This document shows, piece by piece, positions 12,045 to 23,737 of a DNA stretch of 64,000 nt (position 1 is the stretch's first letter; the number at the start of each line of letters is the position of its first letter). The notes beneath the pieces are model-generated. The model saw nothing but the letters and a program-made list of their open reading frames with translations. It searched no databases and was not told the origin of the DNA. The DNA lies in assembly GCA_028023455.1 (NCBI GenBank), contig JAQFVV010012967.1, forward strand, positions 250,001-314,000, read 5' to 3'. Position numbers and translations under genes: made by a program. Source of the stretch: Epiperipatus broadwayi. Lineage: Eukaryota; Onychophora; Udeonychophora; Euonychophora; Peripatidae.

Positions 12045-13400
12045 AAATTTTCATTTATTTGAGAGTCACCAATTTTCTTTCAGTCAACGTTGATAATGGG
12101 GGGCCGAGTTTGAAATCTAGTTAAATATTACCATAATCTTTTAGATCTTATACATGTGTTATGTTTTGAAGCCACGATGGCTCATTCCATGCCGTGAATA
12201 CTCCGGATTCTATAGGGTTGAATTAACCCCAGTCGTCCTACACAAGTGGACATGATAATGTTCCCGTAGGGCTTGACAACCGTCACGCAGCCAGCTGGCA
12301 AATTGCGACACGGACCGCTTGTCCCTGGTTATGCTCATGTGACACCTTACCTCTTCGGGTCGAGGCAGAGACCAACCCGAAGCCCTTATAAACTTATTCA
12401 TGGCATTGCAGTTTCAGTGCTGCCATTTTATATCGCCCTTCTAAAGCGTACCATGTGTTCCTTTATTTAGTTTATCATTCTCTATATCACTCCGCCTCGG
12501 CATTATCTTCGTCATCCACTCTCAAATAAATGTTCGCCCTTAGTCGTAAAATAAATATTTTTATTAAATAAATGTATGTCCGCCGCCATGGGTGACTCTT
12601 GCAGTGCAAAGTATAAATCCCCTACAGTTTGCATTAGAAATACTCACTCGGGCACCTTAGGTAGCTAGATTACGCCGTCATATAAATAAATGCTCTTTAT
12701 AAATAAATGTATTTTTATATATAGTAAAATTGCCAATTAGCTATTGAAACTCTGAATATAAAATATGATTAATAACATTAATAATGTTTTTTTTATTAAA
12801 TACCTAAATAAATAATTTTAACTGTACGTCTGTAGTTAAGTTTTCATTTATTCGATGCCCATTATATATATTTCCTCGATTAGATATGTGAATTAATATA
12901 GATTACGCCACCATATAAATAAATGCTCTTTATAAATAAATGTATTTTTATATATAGTAAAATTGCCAATTAGCTATTGAAACTCTGAATATAAAATATG
13001 ATTAATAACATTAATAATGTTTTTTTTATTAAATACGTAAATAAATAATTTTAACTGTACGTCTGTAGTTAAGTTTTCATTTATTCGATGCCCATTATAT
13101 ATATTTCCTCGATTAGATATGTGAATTAATATTCGTTTGATTGTTGGCCAACTCGGAAACAAAACCATGAATCTCGTGCATCTCCCTGACCACCGTGCCT
13201 AAAGAAGTGTTTACTTATGTCGCATCAGAGGCGTTGTTCCGTAGATTGTAGTGTGAAACCGATAAACTATGTTCGAACTCGGTACCAGGGGTGGCTTCGC
13301 TACTCGATGGTGCTGCTGTTCTGTGTGGTGGTCGAATTCTGCACTATGTTAACGAGATACACGTGTTTTGACTGTTACATAGTTAAATTTTTTTTTAGCG
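12045..13400 (+). repeat. 5' LTR region of an LTR retrotransposon
   Basis: The segment 13,269-13,380 is repeated almost exactly at 15,671-15,781, beyond gag and an assembly gap, as expected for two LTRs. The repeated part ends in TTTTGACTGTTACA. G+C content is higher than in surrounding DNA from about 12,060. Downstream, TTTGGCGCCAATAACGTGAG at about 13,400-13,420 resembles a primer binding site. A TATA-like CTTATAAAC lies near 12,385. The 5' edge is uncertain because the matching part of the second LTR falls in the gap; repeat identity therefore only proves the last 112 bp. Confidence 0.6.
12667..13132. repeat. Two tandem 233-bp units inside the LTR region
   Basis: The word AGATTACGCC starts at 12,667 and again at 12,900, and the sequence following is nearly identical for a full 233 bp (for example TTTTAACTGTACGTCTGTAG in both). 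A recent tandem duplication; the two units differ at only a few positions. It overlaps what I call the 5' LTR, so the LTR may be longer in this copy than in its relatives. Confidence 0.9.
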
Positions 13401-13948
13401 TTTGGCGCCAATAACGTGAGGCTTCAAGTATAAAACCCATAGATACCCTGAGCAAAAATAATGCAGATAAATTCCTTTAGCGTTCGTTGCCGAGTTGGCT
13501 AATTGTTTTATATATATAAGAGTTTGTTTTGGATAATAATAAAAATAAATCGAGTGAAGTAATGTTGGTCGAGTGAGTGAAGGGACAGCAGGCATAATAG
13601 CAAATTTAGGGAAAGCAGGGATGTGTGTGTAATTTAAGAAGGAACGAAATACTCGGATCTAATGAAATATCTTTTTATATAATAATAATAATAATCAGTA
13701 GCTAAATGATACAGCAGAAGCTTATTATGTTTTTAACAATAAAATTTAGTTAAAGTAAAAGTATATATATCATAGACAGCAGTGGCTTATACGCGTTACT
13801 AATAGTTCGTTATGATATATATGTTAAGTATATTAAAGGCAGCAATGTAGAGTAGGAGAGGGCAATGAAAGAGTATTATAGGGCCAAGATACCGGTGGGG
13901 AATAGTTAAATGCTACTAGTGTAAAATAAATAAATAAATAGTAAGAAA

Positions 13949-14767
13949 ATGGATAAGAAAATGGAGGAAATACTCAGACAAAGTATGCAAGAAATGAAGA
14001 AAATGTATGAGGAGGAAATGAGGAAAAGAAGCGATGAAGAATCAAAAAGGAGACAGGAAGAGGAGGAGAGAAGAATTAGGGAGCGTCAGAAAATTGATAG
14101 GGATATGTTGATATATCTTGAAAGGATCAAAGAACATTACGGAGTATCCCCAGTTAGTAAAAAAGAAGAAATTAAAGATATGGAAAAGGAAAGGAAGTCA
14201 GAGAGATCAGACCAACCTATAATAGTAGAAGTGCAAGCAGGTAATGTAGTAAAAATAGAGTATGATGAGCAGAGAGACCTCATTCCAACCGATGAAGGCC
14301 CATAAGAACCGGAAAAGGAAGTCAGCATTAAAGAAGAGGCGAAGATGGATGTTGGACACCAAAGCTATATAGCCAAGATGATCCACATCAAGATCTTTAG
14401 AGGGGAGATCGGAGAAAACCCGCAAGCCCACTTAGAGAGATTGCAAAAGTTTTTCCAATTTCATAAAACAGGGCCACACGAGCAGATAGCGATAGCTAGC
14501 TACCATCTGCAAGGTTCTGCCAAAAACTGGTGGAATACGGGGACATGGAAATTTAGAACAACCCAGCGTAGCATGCTGCTAACCATCCAACCATTAATGA
14601 TAGGCATTCACATAAAAGATATAGGAGACATGATTAAATTTCTTACTGTCTTGGATTTGAACCAGTGGGCCAAAGAACCACCTGATCGAGGACGAAGATT
14701 AGAAAACCCAAGGCCGCGGTCATCGATGACGAGACATCGGTATTATCCACCTGACCCGGGGTTATAA
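13949..14767 (+). pseudogene. Retrotransposon Gag with one in-frame stop
   Basis: Codons 1-118 (from ATG at 13,949) begin with a charged coiled-coil segment rich in E, K and R (MEEILRQSMQEMKKMYEEEM). A TAA at 14,303-14,305 interrupts the frame, and the same frame continues through 14,767. The second half holds the Retrotrans_gag pattern: FRGEIGENPQAHLERLQKFF, then HLQGSAKNWW. This order (coiled coil, then capsid-like domain with a conserved WW) is typical of Ty3/gypsy Gag. No zinc knuckle, protease or reverse transcriptase follows before the gap. The frame is otherwise intact, so the nonsense change may be young. The element is either non-autonomous or has its pol lost in or before the gap. 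Confidence 0.75.
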
Positions 14768-15170
14768 CAATATTGGAGCATTTCGGATGGCCATTCCGTG
14801 TATAAAATTTAGTAAAACGAACTTGAGAAATATTGGTTGAATGGAAATTATATTGGTCAAATAGGGCTTTATATAGAAATTTTGTTATGTATATTTAATT
14901 ATTATTATTCTTAAAAAATTTTTTTATATATATTATGTTAATTAATATTAGTCTAAGAATTTTTTTTATATCTATAATCAGTTTAACTAATCGTATTATA
15001 ATGATTGCTAACCAGACACGGCCAAATTAGGTCATTTTAAAATTAAAGTTTAAATTCTAGATCCGGGTATATAAATTGTTCGTTACTTCATGAAATCTCT
15101 GCTTTCTCTATTTCAATATCTGTAAAAACAAGAATAATTTTTTCTTTTCGTCTTTCAATTATGTAATGTA

Positions 15171-15670
15171 NNNNNNNNNNNNNNNNNNNNNNNNNNNNNN
15201 NNNNNNNNNNNNNNNNNNNNNNNNNNNNNNNNNNNNNNNNNNNNNNNNNNNNNNNNNNNNNNNNNNNNNNNNNNNNNNNNNNNNNNNNNNNNNNNNNNNN
15301 NNNNNNNNNNNNNNNNNNNNNNNNNNNNNNNNNNNNNNNNNNNNNNNNNNNNNNNNNNNNNNNNNNNNNNNNNNNNNNNNNNNNNNNNNNNNNNNNNNNN
15401 NNNNNNNNNNNNNNNNNNNNNNNNNNNNNNNNNNNNNNNNNNNNNNNNNNNNNNNNNNNNNNNNNNNNNNNNNNNNNNNNNNNNNNNNNNNNNNNNNNNN
15501 NNNNNNNNNNNNNNNNNNNNNNNNNNNNNNNNNNNNNNNNNNNNNNNNNNNNNNNNNNNNNNNNNNNNNNNNNNNNNNNNNNNNNNNNNNNNNNNNNNNN
15601 NNNNNNNNNNNNNNNNNNNNNNNNNNNNNNNNNNNNNNNNNNNNNNNNNNNNNNNNNNNNNNNNNNNNNN
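15171..15670. other. Assembly gap of exactly 500 N
   Basis: Exactly 500 N, so probably a fixed-size placeholder. It ends inside the second LTR copy, which fits collapse of repeated LTR sequence during assembly. The ORF that spans it is an artefact. Confidence 0.98.
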
Positions 15671-15781
15671 ATGTTCGAACTCGGTACCAGGGGTGGCTTC
15701 GCTACTCGATGGTGCTGCTGTTCTGTGTGGTGGTCGAATTCTGCACTATGTTAATGAGATACACGTGTTTTGACTGTTACA
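15671..15781 (+). repeat. End of the 3' LTR (partial)
   Basis: Matches 13,269-13,380 with about one visible change (TTAATGAG against TTAACGAG). Similarity stops at GACTGTTACA, after which the sequences differ, marking the element end or the point of a break. Confidence 0.8.
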
Positions 15782-15818
15782 ATATAAAATAACAAGTTAC
15801 TCATTAAAAATATAGCAT

Positions 15819-15990
15819 ATATAAATTTTAATTACAATAACAATAATAATATATAAAAGTAAGCAGAATTACTTTTGATTATTTTGTAATCATTGTTATT
15901 TTATTTTTTTAATGACTACTATGTAATCAAAAGTACTTCTGCTTAATTTATATATTATTATTTAGCGTTATTATAATTTAAAATTTATAT
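15819..15990. mobile_element. Palindromic MITE, family 2
   Basis: Arms of about 70 bp: left ATAAATTTTAATTACAATAA then AAAAGTAAGCAGAATTAC; right mirrored as GTACTTCTGCTTAATTTA then TTATAATTTAAAATTTAT. Spacer about 40 bp. It lies directly downstream of the LTR end. No coding capacity. Confidence 0.7.
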
Positions 15991-16282
15991 ATATATATAT
16001 ATCTTATACATATAAAGAAAGAGAGAAAGTTAGTGATTAGTGGCATTTGATAAAATGAATATTTAAAAAAAAATAGAAGTATTGATTGGAAACAACAGAC
16101 AAGTGTGCTTATGGAAAAGATTGATATACAAAGAAGTGTAAGCCAGTGTTTTTACCTTTCTCGTGTTAGAGTTTATTTAAAATACTGAAAAAAAAATTCT
16201 AAAAAAAAATGTGAGTTTAAATTTTTTACTAATGAAATTTTTGCTATTAATATTTTCAGAAATTGTTTTTCTGCTAAAAATG

Positions 16283-16411
<129 letters not shown>

Positions 16412-16419
16412 AGTATTCA

Positions 16420-17630
16420 AATAATAATAACCCTAATATTAAATAACTCTAAGATTGGAACTAAAAATCAGTGATGCCTTGTGACTTTAATATATAGGAT
16501 AATGCTTCAAGAAATCTGTGACATATCATTAATGTGATCTCTAAAATTTTAAGTAATTCAAATATTGCATGAGCTAGCAAGCAATATTTAAATCTATATT
16601 CCTATGATAAATTAAAATCCACCTTCTTAAAAAGTCATAAGTACAGTATTTATTAAAGAAATGAATGTTCATCAGTCAGCAATTTTGTAATTAGTATTAT
16701 TTGACTTTCTATTAAGAATGGAAGAAAGATATTTACTCTTTATTTTTCATAAAGTTACATTAAATCATAATAATGAGGGGATTTGTTTAATAATCTGAAA
16801 TCACATAGGTTAATAAATTTATTAAATTATTTTTTTTACGTTTTGTGTACAAAAAAAAAATCTTGTGATGTCATAAAATTTTAGATTGTCTGTTAACTAC
16901 TTGTAATTCTTTAACACTTAGTTCTCTAATAGATGATCTTCAAAGATGAAAATTTTTGTGTTTTATTATCAGAAGTAGATAATGAGTGCACTACATTTGT
17001 AACCTGTTATTAAAAACCTTGTTTGTTTGCTTTTTTGTTGTCGTTGTTGTAGCTCACAAAATTTTATATAATTCTGTTGGTATATGTAAACAAGTGATGG
17101 TGCTGGAATTCACAGTCCCTATGGATAATTCTTTCCTGATATTATTCTATATAATTTTTTTAAATGTTTTATGTGCAATTTTGTAAACCATCACATCATT
17201 TCATAGTGAGTTTATTTTGAATAATATTCACAAAATAATTTTGTTGTATTTTGACACACCAAAATGAAGATCTTTATTATGAAAATATTACATTAAATAG
17301 ACTATATAAAATATAAAACATTTCCCCCTTTTTCACTTAATATTAGTTTTGTCATAGTTTCTAGTGCAAATTTTTACAACTTCATAGACTTTTGAAAATT
17401 ATTCACCTCCTTGCTTTTCTGTTTTTTAAATTAGTATTTTTTTTTCATTTTTAATATCATTTTATTTTTAGTTTAATAAGTGATTAGTAATAATCATTAC
17501 ATGTTTATCAAAAAGTTGATAACGTAAAAGTTGGGAATTGAGTAAATTGACGCTTGAAAATAAAAATGAGACAATTTACTCTACATAAATGATCTTCATG
17601 TAATAAAGATATATATGAGAGATAATGACC
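16420..17630. other. A+T-rich spacer, nothing recognised
   Basis: No repeat, RNA or protein feature I can support; the 66-codon ORF at 16,986-17,186 has no recognisable domain. Confidence 0.5.
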
Positions 17631-17633
17631 TGG

Positions 17634-17673
17634 CCAATTGATGAGTGCTGGTTCAGCACGAAATGCATCTTGG
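17634..17673 (+). ncRNA. Hammerhead ribozyme, family 1, core-mutated copy
   Basis: CCAA (17,634-17,637) and TTGG (17,670-17,673) form stem I. Between them are TTGATGA (canonical CTGATGA with C changed to T), a perfect 5-bp stem II GTGCT/AGCAC, GAAA at 17,660-17,663, and a short stem III with ATC before the predicted cleavage point. The loss of the first core C predicts an inactive ribozyme. It is related to the motifs at 30.4 and 48.7 kb (shared GTTCAGCACGAAAT). Confidence 0.65.
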
Positions 17674-18152
17674 GATTTATTTGTCTTTTTTTGTATCTTT
17701 ATTTATATGAAATTATTTATGAAATAAAAAAGAATGGAGAAATATGGAAATTGTCTATCTATAAAAAAGAATAAGTGATTTAGCAAATAAAGTGCATAAA
17801 GAAAATATAAGAGTAAAACTTGTAAATTTTATAAAAACAATAATATTATATGTATCTTTAAATAAGTGTATATGTATTGAATCTATTATTGTAAGGATAT
17901 ATCTTGGATGAATTTGGCATGAAAATAAAATAAGTAGTAGTATATATTTTGACAAAAATATTTTTGGTGAATTTGAATAGGATAAGGTAAATCTTTACAT
18001 TGTAAAAATTATTCCAAAGACATTTTAAAGAGATGGAATAATAATTACTTCTATTGGAAAGATGCAACTGAAAATAGAATTCAATGGAGAACTACATTAA
18101 GTCGTTGTGGAGCTTTTTAAGAAATCAAATAAATAGTTTTTGGAACTGGTGT

Positions 18153-18157
<5 letters not shown>

Positions 18158-18220
<63 letters not shown>
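18158..18220. repeat. (TA)n microsatellite with CA tail
   Basis: About 30 TA copies then CACACACATG. Confidence 0.95.
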
Positions 18221-18228
<8 letters not shown>

Positions 18229-18229
18229 T

Positions 18230-20160
18230 GTGTGTATACAGTTTGCTTTGTGTAGTCAATGAAAATCTTGCCTTTAACTTTTTTTTTCTACTTTTTTTCT
18301 GGAGTTAAAATGGTCATATTCATTTTCAAGTGGATTCTGAATAATATGTGTTAAAAGATTAATATTAAATTCATATAATCCCATAGTTTATATTAAGCAT
18401 AGATGGTTGTAAATATAATTATGTAGATAGATGTAATAAAAATATACCAGATTCTTTTTATTTTTTTAAGCTGAAAATGATAGTTTCATGAAATATTTGA
18501 GGAATACAAAATTAATATTTTTATATTATAGTAGAAAAAAAGTGTATCTTTATTAATATGAATTTTTATTTACTTCTCATATTATTAATATTTATTAGAA
18601 AATTAAATGGAAATGCTGATTAATAATATATAGATCCGTTTTCACAGTAGGAATACTATTAATATTAATTTATCTTTGAAAAAGAAACTTAATAATGGAA
18701 TTCTTTAAAAGATTATGTATTTTACATCCCATGAGTTTTTAGATCAAATATTTAGAATTCAAATAATCCATAGCTTATGATGAAAAGTGATTTAGTTATA
18801 TTGTTATTTTTTAATGTTTAAATATGTTACAAAAAAATTAATAAATTAGAAATTCAATTGCTTTTGTAAAGTAAATTTTTTATAATGTTAATTTATTTAT
18901 TTGTTTTTATTTAGGACACTAGATTGTTTTCAATTTGAAAATAAAATATTTTTTTAAATTTATTACTATTCAATTTATTTTTGTTCAATTTATTGAACAT
19001 TTCAACAACAGTGGTCATACAATTAAAATAGATTATCATATTAACATGATTGTTTTTAGCAATTTATTAAAAATATAAAATTGAAGGCTTTATTGCCTGG
19101 AAGTTCATTAGTTGTTGAGGATCAAAAATGGTAGAGTTGGACATGATCCAAGAACTTTAAGCTCCAAAGTCTGCTACCTTGCCATTGTGTCAAATCATGC
19201 AGGACAGCAAATTATTTATTACCACAACGTATGCATGTTTATCTACACATATATGCTTATCATAATTTAAATACATTTTTAAAATTCAAATAAGTCAAAA
19301 ATATTTTTTTAAAAAATCTTCAACTATATATTTGAAATACCAATTTTGAATTCCAAATTTTTATTGATGAAGACAAAAGGCAAAAACTGGATTAGGGATG
19401 ATATTCAATGCATTTCCATTTGATAATTATTGATTAATTAAATTTATAATAGATGGTAATAAAGAACTGCTTATATATATATGGAATGCAAGAATATGCA
19501 TGAATTGTAGTCTCTAGAGATATAAAATTATGGCAAACATTGTTAAATTATTACAAATGATGGTCAATGTTTACAGTATTTGGTTGTCTAAACAATCATT
19601 CTACTTTCAATCAGGAAAATTTAACATATGTATGTAATTTTCATAAATAATGTATTTACATTTTTGTGAATTTTCAAATTAAAAGCAAAAAAAAGAATTA
19701 TCCATCTGAATTTTTTTCATATTTATTTATTTATAATAGCAGCCATTTGTAAATAAGTATGTTTATTCTAATACTGTAAGAAAAAAAATGAAGAAAGAAT
19801 AAAATAGGAATAAGAATTGTGGCTTTAATTAAGGGATTGAAATATATTAAAACATCGTAATTAGTATAGCAATGATCAATTGCCTGAGACATTTATGACA
19901 ACTGGATTTTATACAAACTTAAGTGATTGAAAAAGATAGTAACAGAAAAAAAATGAAACAAGAGCAAAAAGAATTATCTACTACAAACTTAGTTATAGGC
20001 AATAGAATGAAATAAAATTAGATCATGTTTACTCTCTTAGGTATTTGTAATGTTCTCCATCAATATTCAACCTGCCTACAAATATATTAGTATTGTATAT
20101 CTATTTTTAAGCCCTTTTCTATGTATTTTAAGTGCAAAGCAAATCTTATAACTGCTAAAC
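18230..20160. other. A+T-rich spacer with one possible SINE fragment
   Basis: Mostly featureless. Around 19,090-19,215, the minus strand reads ACAATGGCAAGGTAGCAGAC and then GTTCTTGGATCATGTCC, which has the spacing of a tRNA-like A box and B box but matches the consensus boxes only loosely. I regard it as a possible SINE fragment only. Confidence 0.35.
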
Positions 20161-21164
20161 CATGAGATCAGCCTGAGTTTGACAAAAATATCCAGTATAG
20201 TGATGTCAAGAGAGCTCTTTGTAATCTTAAAAATGGAATGGCTTCAGGTCCTGATGAAATATCTGGAGAAGTTTAAAATATAATGATGATATATTAGTTT
20301 CATAAATATTGGATTTTTTAAGAAATATTTGGACCCATGATATTATGTCTCTTATTCTAAAGCATATAATATTTTGTTCCAATTTTTTTTTTAAGAAAAC
20401 TGTTATTATCCACTGCAGCAAAAGTATATTCAAGAATTTTGTTGAATAGATTATTTCCAGTCATAGATGAATATTTTTTAGAGACAGTGTAGTTTTATAG
20501 AATGATATTTTTATTGCCAGCCAAATGCAAGAAAAATGTCAGGAACAAAGAAGTAATTTATATATTGTTTTTATTGATTTGATCAAGGCATTTGATTCAA
20601 TTAATAGGTTAGATCTGTTGCATTGTTTGCCCAACAAAATGTACTTGTATTATATAACTTCTACATGATGGAATGAGAGGAAGTGTTATTACTACAAGTG
20701 GAAAATCTGAGACATTTGAAATGAAAACTGGTATTAATCAAGGATGTAGACCAACATTTTTTCAATTTTTATGACAGTTGTTTATAGGTGACTTAATGAA
20801 ATCAGAATGAAGATGAAATACAGATTTTATAGTGAAGTTTTTAATTTAAATACATGAATGCAAAAGCAAGAACTTCTTGTATTATTAAATTACAATATTG
20901 TGATGATTGTGATATTTTTTCCAGTTTAAAAGAAAATATACAGAATGTATTTAATATTTTAAATGCAACAAATAAAGATTTGGTTGGTTCTATATCAACC
21001 AGGTTTAGAAGAAAAGTCTTCAACAACTTTTAGATCAAATGAGTATCAAATTAAAATGTAAACCTATATAAATACCTTTTAGTGTTATCAGTAGAAAGTT
21101 GAACTTAGATACTGAGGTACAGCACAGATGCTAATGTACTGTTACTCATCTTAATATGTAAATA

Positions 21165-21945
21165 CATAGCGGATAGGAAAAACAATATAGACAGATATAT
21201 AAAGGAAATGACTAACATAGGCTTTAAACCTAATGCAATCAATCAAAGAATAAAAACATTTTATAGAAAACTAAGAAATAAATTGCCTAAAGACAATATG
21301 AAATACCTAACAATTCCTTTTATACCTAATGTAACACCAAATATTGCAAAAACATTGTCTAACAATTTTAAATTTAGCTTCAGAACACCTCCCAATACTA
21401 ACCGACTGATAAATAATTCTAAAGATAAAACAGAAAAAGATCAAGCCCCTTATGTGGTCTATAAAATGGCATGCCCTCAATTAGTCTGCCATGCATCATA
21501 CTATGGTGAAACTCGGGCTAACCTGAACACAAGAATTTACCAACATAGGTATGTCTACAATAGAGTTAAAAATAAAAATGAAGGATCTTCAGTATTGTAG
21601 GACCACCAAGCAGCTCGGGCCATGTATTTGAACCTAGTTCTTCCCAAATAATTTGTACAGAAAAAAATGACACCAAAAGAAAAGTTAAGGAAGCTTTATA
21701 TATAGCAAATGACATCAATGCCATTAATAGAAAAGAGGCATGTTTTGCGCTCTCTAAACAATGGACTAATTAAAAATTCAAACACATTTGCATAAATCAT
21801 AACAATCTTTATTTACAAAGCTATGAGTATGAGATTCGAACATGAAATCTCGAAAGCGCTAAGCAAACCTATTATAAATTAGTGTAAAATTATAGCTTCA
21901 CTATTTAATGCGAATAAAAAAGTCGCATATTTATAATTAAAAAAT
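21165..21945 (+). mobile_element. 5'-truncated PLE with EN domain (copy 1)
   Basis: It contains the 130-codon ORF at 21,208-21,600: a linker region (IKTFYRKLRNKLPKDNM) then VVYKMACPQLVCHASYYGET, the GIY-YIG endonuclease start as found in PLEs, then the helix with NTRIYQH. A frame change near 21,600 leads into TKRKVKEALYIANDINAIN and KEACFALSKQWTN before a stop, which is the PLE EN C-terminus with the conserved glutamate. The 3' tail includes CGAAAGCGCTAAGCA, shared with the mini-PLE at 27.4-27.9 kb. The RT domain is absent. It is inserted in the decayed LINE. Confidence 0.75.
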
Positions 21946-22290
21946 AAAGTATTTCATAACAATGAAATAACTATTGCAATTAAATTAGGAATTAATAAAG
22001 CTGTTATTTTTGTTTAATTTATTGTATGAAAGTAAGACTTGGACATGCTATTGATGCAATATAAAGGCATTAGAAAAATTTTATTTAAAGAATATAATAA
22101 CAAGATCACACATGCACTCAATATGTTCTTCGACTTGCTAGATCTGATGCTGTAAAGTCCATTATTGCAAGACTTCCTAAAAGAGTGTTTTGTGGGATAG
22201 ATAGATCCTGTTTATATTATACTGATTATCTCAAAGATATTTTAATGTAATGCAATGCCAATTATTTCTATGAAGAAAAAAGAGTATAGA

Positions 22291-22302
22291 ATACATAGTT
22301 AA
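22291..22302. repeat. Target site duplication, left copy
   Basis: ATACATAGTTAA, identical to 24,721-24,732; the pair brackets the PLE. Confidence 0.85.
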
Positions 22303-23209
22303 CTCTTATCTATTTCTTCTTTCTCCCTCTATATTTTGCCTTTTTTTTTATTTCACTATAAACTCATCAACACTCCTTTAAACACTTTAAGCAAATAATT
22401 TTATTTATTATAACAGTTTTGACTGTACTAGCAGTCTTCTTCAGATCTACAACATAAAAAATTAGACAAATATTATATCAATACAACCAAAATTCTTATT
22501 CTTTATATTTTCATATACAATTATAATAAAACAAAATAATATAAAGCAAAAACAACTCAATCCAAAAACTTTTCAAAAAAAAATTGATAATAAAAATATA
22601 AAAATTTCTTTAAAATTATTTTTAATTTTTTTTTTTTAAAATTACAATCAAATAAATGTATTAAAACAATTCAAATTTTATCATCAAACCATTAAAAACA
22701 AAACTCATTAAAACATTAATCTAAAAATTAATACCAAAAATTATCATTTTTAACATAATTAATTACATAAATAAGACCAAAAACCCAAAATCAAAAATTA
22801 AAAAAATAAAATTAAAAACAAATCAAAACAAAATATTAAAAATCAAAAACTATAAACTAAATATCATTCTTTCTTCTTTTTTACACTCCCATTTATACCC
22901 TACTTTCTTCATTTTATACCTTCAAACTACCCCTTCAATTCCCTTCCTCATTTATACTCTAATACTCCCTACCATCTTTACTTATTTAACTACCCTCTTA
23001 TAACATTTAACATCAGTACAAACTTAACTATCCTTACCTTAATCTTCATTCTACCTTCACCTTTCCTCCATCTTTTTCATTAACCATTTCCCAACTTTCT
23101 TTTTCCCCCATCAACTATCTCCCTCTATTAACTACTTCTATTACTTAATTACCCTAAATTTTAATTCTTTATCCTGTTAAGCTTTACATTTCCCCTCACT
23201 TTAATCATC

Positions 23210-23737
23210 CTAAACCTTGCTACTTTTTAATTTTACACTACCAAAAATCCTTATCCCACCTTTTCTATTAATACTAGGCCTTATTCTTTTAATCAACAAT
23301 GATTCTCTTATTTTCCTGTCCTTTTTACTATTTGCATAACTAATCATTTTTATACTTTCCTTCTCCAAATCATGCCCTGTCTTCATCATATGTACAAATA
23401 CTGGTGAACTTTTTTCATACCTATGTTGCCTCTGCCTTGTATATATAGAGTTCTTTGTTTCACCTACATATTTATTTCTTACCCCCTTATCTCTATACTT
23501 TTTACACTCTATCATATAAACTCCATTAACATAATTCCTCTCTTTATCTATATATTTATTATCCAAAACTTTCATCAAATTTTTCCTCTTCTTATTCACT
23601 ATTCTATATTTCACCTCATTTTTATATTTTACATTAAGCTTTTTAATTATACTATTAACCTTCCTAACTATTCTATAGTCATGTACTCTTATTACTATAT
23701 ATTTGTTTTTCATATCCCTTTCAATTACTCTTCTCAT
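23210..23737 (-). pseudogene. PLE GIY-YIG endonuclease domain
   Basis: 175 codons in the +1 frame relative to the RT ORF, overlapping it by 17 bases. Features in order: a basic linker, then NGVYMIECKKYRDKGVRNKY, YVGET (the GIY...YIG pair), TRQRQHRYE with the conserved R and H, HMMKTGHDLEK, and ESLLIKRIRPSINRKGG with the catalytic glutamate. In other PLEs RT and EN form one ORF, so the frame change is best read as a single-base indel near 23,735. A programmed shift is possible but unproven. Confidence 0.82.

Noticed and set aside
12210-12470. Overlapping ORFs on both strands at 12.2-12.5 kb
   Set aside because: They fall in the G+C-richer LTR region and have no domain; chance ORFs in non-coding LTR DNA.
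15166-15792. 208-codon ORF across the N gap
   Set aside because: The gap is translated as X; only LTR sequence follows.
22400-22450. Intact hammerhead in the 22-kb PLE end
   Set aside because: CTGAAGA is present, but GAAA has become AAAA and an extra base precedes stem II; at the other end the core G is lost. Recorded only as hammerhead-like.
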